From Bosea vestrisii (GTDB lineage: Bacteria > Pseudomonadota > Alphaproteobacteria > Rhizobiales > Beijerinckiaceae): 64,000 bases of DNA. Location: positions 5,360,001 to 5,424,000 of the forward strand of contig NZ_CP126307.1 in the NCBI RefSeq assembly GCF_030144325.1, read 5' to 3'. This document shows positions 52,187-63,040 of the stretch, one piece after another. A model generated the notes under the pieces. That model had not been told where the DNA came from. It saw only the letters and a program-made list of their open reading frames with translations, and did not search any database. Numbering within the stretch: position 1 is the first letter of the stretch; the number at the start of each line of letters is the position of its first letter. The position numbers and the translations under genes were made by a program.

Positions 52187-53587
52187 TCACTCCTCGCTGC
52201 CGCCCTTCACCCGGACCACCGAAACCGAGCACAGTGCCTCCGCCACGACCTTGGTCGAGACACTGCCGAGATGGCGCCGTAACGGCGAGGAGGAGCGGGC
52301 GCCGAGCACGATATGGTCGATGTCGTTATGCTCGGCATAGCGCAGGACCGCGTCGGCCGGGCTGACCGCCTCGATGACATGGTAGCTGACCCGGTCCTCG
52401 GGCAGATGCAGCGGCCGCGCCCAGTCCTTCAGCGCCACCAGCCGGCCGATATAGAGCGAGCGGCCCTCGGCATCGACGGTCCTGGTCTCGCCGATGATCT
52501 CCGTCCTGAGCACCGTGAGGCAGGCGAGCGAGGAATCCGGCCGTGCCGCGAGCAGCCGGCTGGTCTCGGCCAGGATCGCCGCGGCGAGCGCATCCGGCCC
52601 TTCCGAGAGATCGACGGCGGAGAGCACGATCGAGGGCCCGGCCTTGCGCCGTGCCACCGTCGGCGCGCCGGTGACCTCGGCTTCGTCGCGCTTCTGGAAC
52701 AGGTCGACCAGCCGCTTGCCGAGGCCGCGCTCCTCGGCGGTCCGGCGCTTGCGCGAAACGGTGACCTGCTCGGGATGGCGCAGGTCGAAGGCGAGCTTGC
52801 CGGCATCGGCATAGCGCCGGCCGCGATCGACCTCGAGGCAGCGGGATATGATCGCTTCGAGCCAGGCCGGCGCCTGCTCGTTGACGGCGCGCAAGGGTTT
52901 GGGCGCGTGATAGAGCCGCCGCTTCATGCCGGGCACGGTCTTCGGCCGGCCGAACGGCTCCTCGCCCGACGCCATCTGGTAGAGGATGCAGCCGAGCGCG
53001 AAGAGATCGCTCGCCGGGTCGGAGCGTTCGCCCAGCACCTGTTCCGGCGCGATATAGGCCGCCGTCCCCATCGGCTCGCGGCTTTCTTCGCCGAGCAGGT
53101 CCGGCAGTTCGGCATGGCGGGCGAGGCCGAAATCGAGCAGCACTGTGCCCGACTCTGTCAGGACCACGTTCTCGGGCTTGAGGTCGAGATGGACAACGTT
53201 CTGGCGATGCAGATCGGCGAGCGCCACCGCGATCGCGATGCCAATGCGCTGGACCTCGGCGAAAGGCAGCGGCGCCTGCTTGATCCGCTCGGCCAGGCTC
53301 TCGCCGGGGACGAAGCCCATGGCGATGAAGGGAATGCGGGCGAGATCGCCGGACGCGACAAAGCGCGGCACATGCGGGCCGGACAGGCGCTTGTGGATCA
53401 GCACCTCGGTCTCGTAGCCGACGATCGCCGAGACGTCGGCGCCAGGATCGAGCACCGGAATCTTCAGCACCAGCGGGCCGGCATGATCCGGGTGGGTGGC
53501 GCGCCAGAGCGTCGCCATGCCGCCGGCTTTCAGCCGCTCGCCGAGCGTGAAACCGTCGATCACCGAGCCGATCCCAGGCCGTTCCAT
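52187..53587 (-). CDS. Serine/threonine protein kinase fused to a universal stress protein domain
   Basis: This 466-residue protein has a Hanks-type kinase in residues ~12-275: Gly-rich LGERLKAGGMATLWRA, Lys42 in LVLKIPV, catalytic VVHLDLKPENVVL (Asp135, Lys137, Asn140; the HRD arginine is Leu), DFG at 152-154, and APE in YIAPEQVLGERSDPASDLFA. Residues ~318-466 are a universal stress protein domain with GARSSSPLRRHLGS, the family ATP-binding pattern. It links phosphorylation signalling with a nucleotide-binding stress sensor. A metallophosphoesterase is 8 bp upstream in the same operon, perhaps its opposite partner. Confidence 0.9.
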   Translation of the reverse strand: MERPGIGSVIDGFTLGERLKAGGMATLWRATHPDHAGPLVLKIPVLDPGADVSAIVGYETEVLIHKRLSGPHVPRFVASGDLARIPFIAMGFVPGESLAERIKQAPLPFAEVQRIGIAIAVALADLHRQNVVHLDLKPENVVLTESGTVLLDFGLARHAELPDLLGEESREPMGTAAYIAPEQVLGERSDPASDLFALGCILYQMASGEEPFGRPKTVPGMKRRLYHAPKPLRAVNEQAPAWLEAIISRCLEVDRGRRYADAGKLAFDLRHPEQVTVSRKRRTAEERGLGKRLVDLFQKRDEAEVTGAPTVARRKAGPSIVLSAVDLSEGPDALAAAILAETSRLLAARPDSSLACLTVLRTEIIGETRTVDAEGRSLYIGRLVALKDWARPLHLPEDRVSYHVIEAVSPADAVLRYAEHNDIDHIVLGARSSSPLRRHLGSVSTKVVAEALCSVSVVRVKGGSEE

Positions 53588-53595
53588 CTTGCCCC

Positions 53596-54336
53596 CTATC
53601 TGCCGATCTGCAGGCGCAGGCCGAGCCAGTCCGGCAGGCCGGCCGCCTTGATCTTCCGCGCGGTTTCCTGCGTGTCATAGGGCACGCGCACCATGGTGAC
53701 CTCGCGCGCCTGCGTATCGAGCAGGGCAAAGCAGGCGGCCGGATCGCCGTCGCGCGGCTGGCCGACGGCGCCGACCACGACGACATGCCGGTGCACGGCC
53801 GAGAGCGGCGCCGCCACGTTGCGCAGCGGGATGAACGCCACCGGCTCGCGCCCGGCCCTGGCGTAGAAGATCGTCGGCAGATGGGTGTGGCCGCAGACCA
53901 CCGTCCGCGCCTCCGTCGCTGCGAGGCAGGCATCGGCGCTTTTGAGGTCGCGGACATAGTGCCAGGCGGCGGGATCGCGGGCGCTGGCGTGGACGAAGAG
54001 CGTGCCGTCGAGCTCTGCCGCCAGCGGTAGATCGCCCAGGAAGGCGCTCTGTTCGGCGCTGAGCTGTGCCCTGGTCCAGAGCGCCGCCTCATGGGCGTTC
54101 GGCGTCATGCCGGAGGGACCGTGCACGGCGGCTTCGTCATGATTGCCGCGGATCGAGATGGCGCCGGCAGCGACGAGCTCCCGCGCCGCATCGACGCAGA
54201 AGCCTGGCTCGGGGCCGTAGCCGACGATGTCGCCGAGCAGCACCAGCCGGTCGGGCTCGAGGCGGCGCACAGCCGCCAGCACCGCCTCGAACGCCTCGCG
54301 GTTGGCATGGATGTCGGAGAGGATGGCGATCCGCAT
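53596..54336 (-). CDS. Metallophosphoesterase family protein
   Basis: This 246-residue calcineurin-like phosphoesterase has Asp8/His10 in AILSDIHANREAFEAVL, Asp36 in LVLLGDIVGYGPEP, RGNHDEAAVHGPSG (Asn65, His66, Asp67), the later His in LFVHASARDPAAWHYV and VVCGHTHLPT, the full metal-binding set. It resembles the YfcE/PrpE-like group and may remove phosphate from proteins or nucleotides. Its stop is 8 bp before the kinase start, suggesting a kinase/phosphatase operon. Confidence 0.92.
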   Translation of the reverse strand: MRIAILSDIHANREAFEAVLAAVRRLEPDRLVLLGDIVGYGPEPGFCVDAARELVAAGAISIRGNHDEAAVHGPSGMTPNAHEAALWTRAQLSAEQSAFLGDLPLAAELDGTLFVHASARDPAAWHYVRDLKSADACLAATEARTVVCGHTHLPTIFYARAGREPVAFIPLRNVAAPLSAVHRHVVVVGAVGQPRDGDPAACFALLDTQAREVTMVRVPYDTQETARKIKAAGLPDWLGLRLQIGR

Positions 54337-54634
54337 TCAGTATCCGGGCCCGAATCCGGGAGGGCCGCATGGTGGCAGCGCGGCGGCTGGCTTGGCCAGC
54401 GCGCCTTTCGGCTCAAGTGATGTCTCGCGGGTTGATCGCACCGCTGACGGCTGCGATACTATGTGCACCATGATGATGTTCGCCGTCTTCGATCTCGCCT
54501 GACCTTCCTGCGGACCTGACGCGTATTTCGCGCTCCGGTCTGCAAACGGACGCTTTTTTGCGTTCGAGGGTCCCTTGCCAGCCTGCCCGCGCGGCGGGCG
54601 CTTCGGCTGGCCGATATCGAAAGACTCAACCTCA

Positions 54635-55429
54635 ATGGCTCACCCTGAATTTGGTGCGCGCGTCCTCGACGACGCGCAGATCGCCCATTTCGTCGAGCAC
54701 GGCTTCGTTCGGCTCGACCATGCCTTTTCGTCGGCGCTCGCCGACGAGGCTCGCGCCATCCTCTGGCGCGATCTCGGCTGCGATCCGAGCGATCCCGCCA
54801 GCTGGACGAAGCCGGTGAACCGGCTCGGTATGTACAGCGACGCGCCTTTCGTCGCGGCGGCAAACACGCCACGCCTGCATTCTGCCTTCGACCAACTCGT
54901 CGGTGCCGGGCGCTGGCTGCCGTGCCGCGCGATGGGCACCTTTCCGGTGCGCTTTCCCTCGCCGGAGGATCCGGGTGATGCCGGCTGGCATGTCGATGTC
55001 AGCTTCGGTTTCGACGATCCCGACTTCATGAACTGGCGAGTCAATCTCGCCTCGAAGGGCAGGGCGCTGCTGATGCTCTTCCTGTTCTCCGATGTCGGCG
55101 AAGACGATGCGCCGACGCGCATCAGGGCAGGCTCGCATCGTGATATCGCCCGGCAGCTCGCGCCGGCGGGCGAGGCCGGGCTGTCGCTGCGCGATCTCGC
55201 TGCCGATGGCTTCGCCAGCAGCGCCGGGCGCGATGAGGTGCTGGCAACGGGGGAGGCCGGCACGGTCTATCTCTGCCATCCTTTCCTGGTGCATTCCGCG
55301 CAGCCGCATCGTGGCATGACGCCGCGCTTCATGGCGCAGCCGCCTCTGCTGCCGCGCGAGCCGCTTCGCCTCGACCGGGAGGACGCGGCATATTCGCCCG
55401 TCGAGACCGCGATCCGGCGGGCTCTCTGA
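54635..55429 (+). CDS. Phytanoyl-CoA dioxygenase (PhyH) family protein
   Basis: This 264-residue protein has the Fe(II)/2-oxoglutarate double-stranded beta-helix with HxD at His119/Asp121 (DAGWHVDVSFGFDDP), the distal His region CHPFLVHSAQPHRG, and the 2-oxoglutarate-binding Arg in MTPRFMAQPPLL. The N-terminal DDAQIAHFVEHGFVRLDHAF is typical of the family. It hydroxylates an unknown substrate. The ATG at 54635 fits the conserved start. About 300 bp upstream are without a gene. A 14-bp perfect hairpin follows. Confidence 0.88.
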   Translation: MAHPEFGARVLDDAQIAHFVEHGFVRLDHAFSSALADEARAILWRDLGCDPSDPASWTKPVNRLGMYSDAPFVAAANTPRLHSAFDQLVGAGRWLPCRAMGTFPVRFPSPEDPGDAGWHVDVSFGFDDPDFMNWRVNLASKGRALLMLFLFSDVGEDDAPTRIRAGSHRDIARQLAPAGEAGLSLRDLAADGFASSAGRDEVLATGEAGTVYLCHPFLVHSAQPHRGMTPRFMAQPPLLPREPLRLDREDAAYSPVETAIRRAL

Positions 55430-55435
55430 CGCCGC

Positions 55436-55473
55436 ACCACTTCGCCCGGGGCATCGTCTCCGGGCGAAGTGGT
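55436..55473 (+). terminator. Hairpin after the PhyH-type gene
   Basis: ACCACTTCGCCCGG (55436-55449) pairs perfectly with CCGGGCGAAGTGGT (55460-55473) over a ten-base loop, 7 bp after the stop. It has no T-run but is long enough to stop or protect the message. Confidence 0.6.
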
Positions 55474-55534
55474 GACAAGCTGCTGCCGGCGACGCTACTG
55501 TCCGGGCTCACGCACTGCCCAGTGGAGAGAAGCC

Positions 55535-57133
55535 TTGGACGCCGTGCCGAGAGAGGATGTCGCCCAGCCCGATGACGGAGCGCCTGCCGCGCCGCTGAAG
55601 CCGCCGCCGCGCGAGATCGAGCTCAAGCTGTCCGCTTCGCCGGAAGCGCTGGAGACATTGCGCGGCGCGGATTTGATCGCTCGCCATGCCCGCAACCAGG
55701 GCGTCACGCGCCGGCTCGACGCGGTCTATTACGACACGGCAGACCGCCTGCTCGACCGCAACGGCCTGTCGCTGCGCGTGCGCCGCAGCGGCAAGCGCCA
55801 TGTCCAGACCCTGAAGCGCTCCGGTTCGGGCGGTCCGCTGGTGCGCGACGAATGGGAGGTCGCGCTGCCGGACGGAGCGCTCGATCTCGCCTTGCTGCCG
55901 CTCGCCGAGATCGGCGAACCGCTCGCCAGCCTCGCGGCCGGCCAGCTCGCGCCGGTCTTCGCCACGCGCATCAGGCGACGCGTCCGCCGGCTCGATTATG
56001 CCGGCGCGCTGCTCGAGATCGCTTTCGACGACGGCACGATCGAGGCCGGCGAGAACAGCCTGCCGGTGAGTGAGGTCGAGCTTGAGCTGAAAGAAGGCGA
56101 GGCGGCGGTGCTCTACGAGTTCGGGCTCGCCATGCTCGATATTGTGCCGCTGCAGGTAGAGACGCGCAGCAAATCGGCACGCGGCTATGGTCTCGCCTTC
56201 TCGCGCCTGCCGCGGGCGGTCAAGGCCAAGCCCGTCGAGATCGCCGAGCAGGACAATGCCGACGCGGCGATCGCCGCGATCCTCGGCAACACCTATACGC
56301 AACTGCTCGGCAATCTCGCGCCCGTCGCCGCGCGCTCGGGGCCGGAAGCAGTGCATCAGCTGCGGGTCTCGCTGCGCCGCCTGCGCTCGGCACTCGCGAT
56401 CTTCAAGCGCGAGGTCGCATCGCCGGCGCTGGTGCCGATCGGACAGGAAGCGAAGCGCCTCGGCCATGTCCTCGGGCCGGCCCGCAACTGGGACGTCTTC
56501 ATCACCCAGACGGTGCCGGATATAGAGGCCGAGGGCCTCGACGATGCGGGACTGTCGGTGCTTCGGACGGCAGCCGAACCGTTTCAGGCCAGGAGCTATG
56601 CCGCTGTCGAGGAGCGTCTGGCGGATGCGCGCACGAGCCGCTTCCTTCTCTCGTTCGGTGCCTTGATCGAGCGCCGCGGTTGGCGGAGCGGGCTCGCCAG
56701 CGAGACCATGACAGTGCTGGCCGAGCCGGCGGCCAATTTCGCGGGGCGGGTGCTGGAACAGACCCATCGCAAGGCGCTGAAGCGCGGCCGCGGCTTTGGC
56801 AGCCTCCATCCCGAGGCGCGCCACGAGTTGCGGCTCGCGCTGAAGAAGCTGCGCTATACCGCCGAGTTCTTCCTGCCGCTTCACGACGGCTCGCTAACGC
56901 GTAAATACCTCGCCCGGCTGTCGCGTTTGCAGGACGCGCTCGGCCTCGCCAATGACGCGGCGACGACGCAGGACCTGCTCGCTGATCTGCGCAAGGGCAA
57001 GGCGACCGGGCCGGAACTCCAGTTCGCCGCCGGCGCTGTGCATGGCTGGCAGTCCCGCCACACCATCGAGGCCGGCCGCACACTCAAGAAGCGCTGGCGC
57101 ACATTCGAGGCGACGAAGCCGTTCTGGACCTAG
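55535..57133 (+). CDS. CYTH and CHAD domain-containing protein
   Basis: This ~532-residue protein has an N-terminal CYTH domain (residues ~27-215), recognised by REIELKLSASPEALETLRG (ExExK), SLRVRRSGKRHVQTLKRSG, FDDGTIEAG and VSEVELELKEGEAA. The C-terminal CHAD domain (~245-530) is His-rich helical: EAVHQLRVSLRRLRSALAIF and HELRLALKKLRYTAEFFLPL. CYTH tunnels cleave or bind triphosphates and CHAD binds polyphosphate, so the protein probably acts on or at polyphosphate granules. The TTG at 55535 follows GGAGAGA and gives a sensible N-terminus; GTG at 55544 is an alternative. Confidence 0.9.
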   Translation: MDAVPREDVAQPDDGAPAAPLKPPPREIELKLSASPEALETLRGADLIARHARNQGVTRRLDAVYYDTADRLLDRNGLSLRVRRSGKRHVQTLKRSGSGGPLVRDEWEVALPDGALDLALLPLAEIGEPLASLAAGQLAPVFATRIRRRVRRLDYAGALLEIAFDDGTIEAGENSLPVSEVELELKEGEAAVLYEFGLAMLDIVPLQVETRSKSARGYGLAFSRLPRAVKAKPVEIAEQDNADAAIAAILGNTYTQLLGNLAPVAARSGPEAVHQLRVSLRRLRSALAIFKREVASPALVPIGQEAKRLGHVLGPARNWDVFITQTVPDIEAEGLDDAGLSVLRTAAEPFQARSYAAVEERLADARTSRFLLSFGALIERRGWRSGLASETMTVLAEPAANFAGRVLEQTHRKALKRGRGFGSLHPEARHELRLALKKLRYTAEFFLPLHDGSLTRKYLARLSRLQDALGLANDAATTQDLLADLRKGKATGPELQFAAGAVHGWQSRHTIEAGRTLKKRWRTFEATKPFWT

Positions 57134-57148
57134 AACGTGTGGACTTTA

Positions 57149-57281
57149 CACGGAACCACCATCGTCATCCTGGGCGCCTAAAGGGCGTCCCGGGATCCAT
57201 CGTAGGGTTCGGTACCTTACGATGGATCCTGGATCTGCGCGGCTTCGCCGCTTGTCCAGGATGACGGTGTGATTCCGCGTG
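57149..57281. repeat. Palindromic intergenic repeat (fourth type)
   Basis: CACGGAACCACCATCGTCAT and its imperfect inverse ATGACGGTGTGATTCCGCGTG form the arms; inside, GGATCCATCGTA pairs with TACGATGGATCC. It lies between the CYTH/CHAD gene and a convergent small gene. Confidence 0.75.
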
Positions 57282-57309
57282 AAATCGCATGATCTAGAGC
57301 CGAATCCGG

Positions 57310-57684
57310 TCAGCCGGCCTTTCGCGTCACGATCGTCAGCTCGCCCTCATTGTTCACCTGCGCCAGCACGACATCGCGTGACGAGAAGCCCTTCGCCTCG
57401 ACGGCGGACTTCACGGCGGGCGCCTTCTCGATCGCCTGGCGCAGCTTCTCGAGCTCGTCCGCGGTGCGCGTGGCCACGAGCTGGTTCACCTGCGCCTTGG
57501 TGTTCTCCGGCAGTTCGTCGAGCGCGACGACCTTCACAGACGTGATCGTCGGTGCAGAGGCTGGAGCCTCTTGCGACGTCGCGGGCGGCTGGACCGCAGG
57601 GCGCTCCGTCGCTGGTGCCTGGGCATTGGCGGCGCCGGCCAGAATAGTGGCGGCGCTTGCGACGGCGATCGTGATCATGCGCAT
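57310..57684 (-). CDS. Small exported hypothetical protein
   Basis: This 124-residue protein has a signal peptide (MITIAVASAATILAGAANAQ), a Pro/Ala-rich low-complexity region (about residues 22-46) and a C-terminal helical/strand domain (LDELPENTKAQVNQLVATRT, ELEKLRQAIEKAPAVKSAVE, DVVLAQVNNEGELTIVTRK). It is likely periplasmic. I recognise no family. It is alone between a repeat and lysC. Confidence 0.65.
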   Translation of the reverse strand: MRMITIAVASAATILAGAANAQAPATERPAVQPPATSQEAPASAPTITSVKVVALDELPENTKAQVNQLVATRTADELEKLRQAIEKAPAVKSAVEAKGFSSRDVVLAQVNNEGELTIVTRKAG

Positions 57685-57821
57685 GGGAGCTTCCTTCCAT
57701 CGGTTGCGGATGAGGAAGCAATTTGACCCTAAAAATGGGATCAGAGGCTGGAAGCGATCAGGTCATTTCGTGACCATATGGCGGCGCTGACGAGGCGATG
57801 ACGCACGCGCCGCCATAAAAC

Positions 57822-59060
57822 TCAGGCCGCGTCGAGCCCGTAGAGCGAGTGCAGGGTGCGGACCGCGAGTTCGGTATAGGCGGCATCGATCAGCACCGAG
57901 AACTTGATCTCGGAGGTGGTGATGGCGCGGATGTTGATGCCCTTCTCGGCCAGCGCCCGGAAGGCGCGCGCCGCGACACCGGCATGGCTGCGCATGCCGA
58001 CGCCGATCGCCGAGATCTTCACCACGTCGGTCGCGCCCTGGATGTCCTGGTAGGCGATGGTGTCATGCTTCGATTCGAGCAGGCCCTTGGCGCGCTCGTA
58101 ATCGGCGGTCGGCACGGTGAAAGTGATGTCGGTGGTCGCCTGGTCGTCAGAGACGACCTGGATGATCATGTCGACATTGATGTTGGCGTCGGCCAGCGGT
58201 CCGAAGATCGCCGCGGCGACGCCGGGCTGGTCGGCGACGCGCCGGAGCGTGATCTGGGCTTCGTCGCGCGAGAACGCGATGCCGGTGACGATCTGCTGTT
58301 CCACGATGTCGTCCTCGTCGCAGATGAGGGTGCCGGGATTGGGATTGTCGGGGTCGTCGAAGGAAGAGCGCACATAGGTCGGCACGCGCTGGACCATGGC
58401 GATCTCGACCGAGCGCACCTGCAGCACCTTCGAGCCGAGGGAGGCCATCTCCAGCATCTCTTCGAACGAGACCTTGTCCATGCGCCGCGCCTTCGGCACG
58501 ACGCGGGGATCGGTCGTATAGACGCCGTCGACATCGGTGTAGATGTCGCAGCGATCGGCCTTGAGGCCGGCGGCGAGCGCGACCGCGCTGGTGTCCGAGC
58601 CGCCGCGGCCGAGCGTGACGATTCGGTGGCTGCGCGGGTTGACGCCCTGGAAGCCGGAGCAGACGGCGATTTCGCGGTTGCGGTCGAAGCCGGCGAGGAT
58701 GCCGGCACCGTCGACGCCCTCGATGCGCGCCGAACCATGCGCGTCCGAGCCGTAGAGCGGGATCTGCCAGCCCTGCCAGGAGCGGGCGGGGAGGCCCATC
58801 TCCTGCAGCACGATCGCCATCAACCCGGAGGTGACCTGCTCGCCCGAGGCGACGACGACGTCGTACTCAGCCGGATCGTGCAGGGCCGAAGCTTCCTTGG
58901 CCCAGGCGACCAGCTCGTTGGTCTTGCCCGACATCGCCGAGACCACGACCGCGACCTGGTTGCCGGCGTCGAATTCGCGTTTGACGTGACGGGCCGCGTT
59001 CTTGATGCGCTCGACAGTGGCGACCGAAGTGCCGCCGAATTTCATCACCAGACGGGCCAT
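57822..59060 (-). CDS. lysC: Aspartate kinase
   Basis: This 412-residue enzyme phosphorylates aspartate, the first step to Lys, Met, Thr and diaminopimelate. It begins MARLVMKFGGTSVATVERIK (KFGGTSV kinase motif), with VSAMSGKTNELVAWA, RGGSDTSAVALAAGLKADRC and DVDGVYTTDPRVVPKARRMD. Two C-terminal ACT domains (about 265-335 and 345-412) carry feedback control, with VDMIIQVVSD and KISAIGVGMRSHAGVAARA. The start at 59060 is used. It is divergent from ubiG, a common pair in alphaproteobacteria. Confidence 0.96.
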   Translation of the reverse strand: MARLVMKFGGTSVATVERIKNAARHVKREFDAGNQVAVVVSAMSGKTNELVAWAKEASALHDPAEYDVVVASGEQVTSGLMAIVLQEMGLPARSWQGWQIPLYGSDAHGSARIEGVDGAGILAGFDRNREIAVCSGFQGVNPRSHRIVTLGRGGSDTSAVALAAGLKADRCDIYTDVDGVYTTDPRVVPKARRMDKVSFEEMLEMASLGSKVLQVRSVEIAMVQRVPTYVRSSFDDPDNPNPGTLICDEDDIVEQQIVTGIAFSRDEAQITLRRVADQPGVAAAIFGPLADANINVDMIIQVVSDDQATTDITFTVPTADYERAKGLLESKHDTIAYQDIQGATDVVKISAIGVGMRSHAGVAARAFRALAEKGINIRAITTSEIKFSVLIDAAYTELAVRTLHSLYGLDAA

Positions 59061-59142
59061 GACGTCCAAGAGCTCTCAGCAACGGACCCGGCGCGGTGCC
59101 GGGACAAATAGCGCCCTCGCGCCAGGCGAAGGGCGGGTGTAG

Positions 59143-59964
59143 ATGACGGGCAGCACCGAAAGTGTCAATGCGGCCGCGTTCGAGACACGCGTAAACGGGA
59201 TATCAAGGGCGATGACGGCAGCGGCACGCGAAGGTTCCACCATCGACCCCGCCGAGGTCGCGCGCTTCGATGCGCTGGCGAAAAGCTGGTGGGACCCGAA
59301 GGGGCCGATGGCGGTGCTGCACAAGTTCAATCCTGTCAGGCTTGCCTTCATCCGCGACCTCGTCTGCGAGCGGCAGGGTCGCGATCCGAAATCGCTGCAG
59401 GCCCTGAAGGATCTGAGCATCGTCGATATCGGCTGCGGCGGTGGCGTGCTCTCCGAGCCGCTGGCGCGGCTGGGAGCTCAGGTGACGGGGCTCGACCCGG
59501 CAACGACCAATATCGCGGTGGCGCGAGCACATGCGCAGAAGGCCGGCGTCGACGTCGACTATCGCGAAGAGACGATCGAGGCGGTCGTGGCCTCGGGCGC
59601 ACGGTTCGACATCGTGCTCGCCATGGAGGTGGTCGAGCATGTCGCCGATGTCGATGCCTTCGTCGCCTCCTGCTGCGCGGCGGTGAAGCCGGGCGGCCTG
59701 CTCGTGATGGCGACGCTGAACCGCACGCTGAAATCCTACGCGCTCGCCATAGTCGGCGCCGAATACGTCCTGCGCTGGCTGCCGCGCGGCACCCATGACT
59801 GGGAGAAGTTCGTGACGCCCGACGAGTTGGAAGCCGCGATCGAGACCGGCGGTCTCTCGGTCTTCGCCCGCGAGGGCGTCGCCTACAACCCGCTCGCCGA
59901 TCGCTGGTCGCGCTCGCGAGATCTCGACGTCAACTACATGCTGGCGGCGAGCCGTCCGGCCTGA
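59143..59964 (+). CDS. ubiG: Ubiquinone biosynthesis O-methyltransferase
   Basis: This SAM methyltransferase has FDALAKSWWDPKGPMAVLHK, FNPVRLAFIRD, the SAM loop VDIGCGGGVLSEPLARLGAQ, GLDPATTNIAVARAHAQKAG, and the UbiG-specific FDIVLAMEVVEHVADVDAFV and RTLKSYALAIVGAEYVLRWL. It makes both O-methylations of ubiquinone. A start at 59212 (MTAAAREGSTIDPAEVARF) would fit many UbiG starts; the longer form is listed because 59143 has an AAGGGCGG site upstream. It lies divergent from lysC. Confidence 0.94.
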   Translation: MTGSTESVNAAAFETRVNGISRAMTAAAREGSTIDPAEVARFDALAKSWWDPKGPMAVLHKFNPVRLAFIRDLVCERQGRDPKSLQALKDLSIVDIGCGGGVLSEPLARLGAQVTGLDPATTNIAVARAHAQKAGVDVDYREETIEAVVASGARFDIVLAMEVVEHVADVDAFVASCCAAVKPGGLLVMATLNRTLKSYALAIVGAEYVLRWLPRGTHDWEKFVTPDELEAAIETGGLSVFAREGVAYNPLADRWSRSRDLDVNYMLAASRPA

Positions 59965-59970
59965 TCGCCC

Positions 59971-60333
59971 TCAGGCCGCGAGCCGGGCGTCGAGGGCTGC
60001 GAGATCCTCGACGAACCAGAGCGTCTGCCCCCGATTGCTCTCATAGACGAAGTCGCGCAGGGCCTTGCTCTGCGCGCAACGGGCCGAGATGTCGCCGACG
60101 ATGGCCAAGCGGACGCGATAATTGACGAATTTCTGCGCGACCTCGCCGGCGAGCCGCGTCGCGAGCTGGAAGAAGGCGGGATCGAGCCGCGCGACGGGGA
60201 TCGCCACCATCGTTGCTTCGGCCGCCCAGGCGGCGCCAAGGAAATCGTTGGCGTCGCGCTCGCTCGCGAGCGGGGGGCCGTCTTCGGCGCAGATCAGCAC
60301 ATTTGTGCCGTGAAGCTCACGAATCATGTCCAT
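59971..60333 (-). CDS. DUF4180 domain-containing protein
   Basis: This 120-residue protein has the DUF4180 pattern: NDFLGAAWAAEATMVAIPVA, RLDPAFFQLATRLAGEVAQK, FVNYRVRLAIVGDISARCAQ, SKALRDFVYESNRGQTLWFV. It is cytoplasmic and resembles small proteins of stress or regulation contexts, with no defined function. It is convergent with ubiG (6-bp gap). Its start is near the ccr upstream region, so the two are divergent over about 170 bp. Confidence 0.8.
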   Translation of the reverse strand: MDMIRELHGTNVLICAEDGPPLASERDANDFLGAAWAAEATMVAIPVARLDPAFFQLATRLAGEVAQKFVNYRVRLAIVGDISARCAQSKALRDFVYESNRGQTLWFVEDLAALDARLAA

Positions 60334-60505
60334 TGCGGCTGTATCGGCGCTACCTTGTCGTCAGGCAAGGGGATGCCGGGCGCAGCCTTTTCCTCTTGTT
60401 TTTGCGCTGCAGCATAATTCGATAGAACTATGGCGCAGCGCAGCAATGGTCTGCATGATGCCTGTAACGCCACCAGATGAGGCGTGGCGAAAAGGGAGAG
60501 AGCGA

Positions 60506-61780
<1,275 letters not shown>

Positions 61781-63040
61781 CGCCGGGAAACGGACGGGCG
61801 CTTGCGCCTGCCCGTCGCGATTCCGAACAGCGGCCGGAGCCAGCCGATGCGCCGGGCGATCTCGTAGCTCGCGAAGCAGCTCAGTGCTGTGATCGCGATG
61901 ACCAGCGACGCTTCCTGCCCGGCCGGCAGGGCGAGCGGCTTCAGCCAGTGCGCGGCGAGGATGATCGCGCTCTGGTGGACGAGGTACCAGCAGAACACCG
62001 CCTCGACGAGGTAACGACGGGCCGGCCCGTCGCGCCGCGAGAGGTGCCGGCGGGCAAAGCCGAGGATGGCGACGATCCAGCACCATTGGTCGAGGCCGTA
62101 GACGAATGGCCCGGCGAGACGGCGCAGATCGCCGGGAGGCTGGGCCCGCAGCCAGAGCATGGCCAGGAAGGCTGCGATGGCGAGGGCGAGTGCGAGCCAG
62201 CGCAGCCGCTCGGTTCGCTCGGCCAGCACTTGCGAGCGCGCGGCGAGGAAGCCGAACAGGAAGCAAAAGCCGTAGAGGACGTGCTGGTACCAGTCGCCGA
62301 CGACGATGTGGCTCGGCGGCGCAACAGGAAAGATCAGGAAGCGGTTGAGGCCGAGCAGCAGCGCCGGCCCGAGCAAAAGCAGAACACCGGGCAGAGACCG
62401 CTCCAGCAGCCGCTTGCCACGCGCGGCGAGGCTAGGCGCGAGCGCGACCAGCCCGGCGAGCGCCATAGTGTAGAGAAAGAGATAGGCGACGAACCAGAGA
62501 TGGTTCCAGGTCGGCAGGATGATGCAGGCCTGCCGGCCGTTCTCGATCGGGCAGAAGCCCTGGTCGAAGGCGAGATAATGGCGCAGCCAGAAGTCGAGAT
62601 AGCTGCCGGAAAAACCGAGTTTTTCGACGACTTCCGCCCAGGATTGCGGCGGCACCACCGCCAGCATGCCGAAGGCGAGGGGGATCAGCAGCCGGGCCGA
62701 GCGCCGCCGTGCGAATGCCCCGATCTCGTATTTGCCCAGCATGAACCGGGTCGCGGCGCCCGAGACCAGGAAGAGCAGCGCCATCCGCCAGGGGTTGAGC
62801 AGGAGCATCAATGGCTCGAGCTCGCGCAGCCTATGGGCGCTCTTCACATGGAAGCCCCATGACACGTAGAGCATGCCGACATGGTAGAGGATCAGCAGCC
62901 CGAAGGCGCCGATCCTGATCCAGTCGAGATCGAGCCGGCGTTCAGCAATCTGTGGCGGGGAATGGTTGGTTTGCGCAGGCATGGCGGCTATCCCTTGCTC
63001 GCCCTGAGCAGGCCAGCATGGCCTGGTCGAGGTCGAGACG

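Noticed and set aside
55436..55473. Small RNA gene after the PhyH-type gene
   Set aside because: The long perfect hairpin directly after the stop is better explained as a terminator or mRNA 3' end; no promoter is seen before it.
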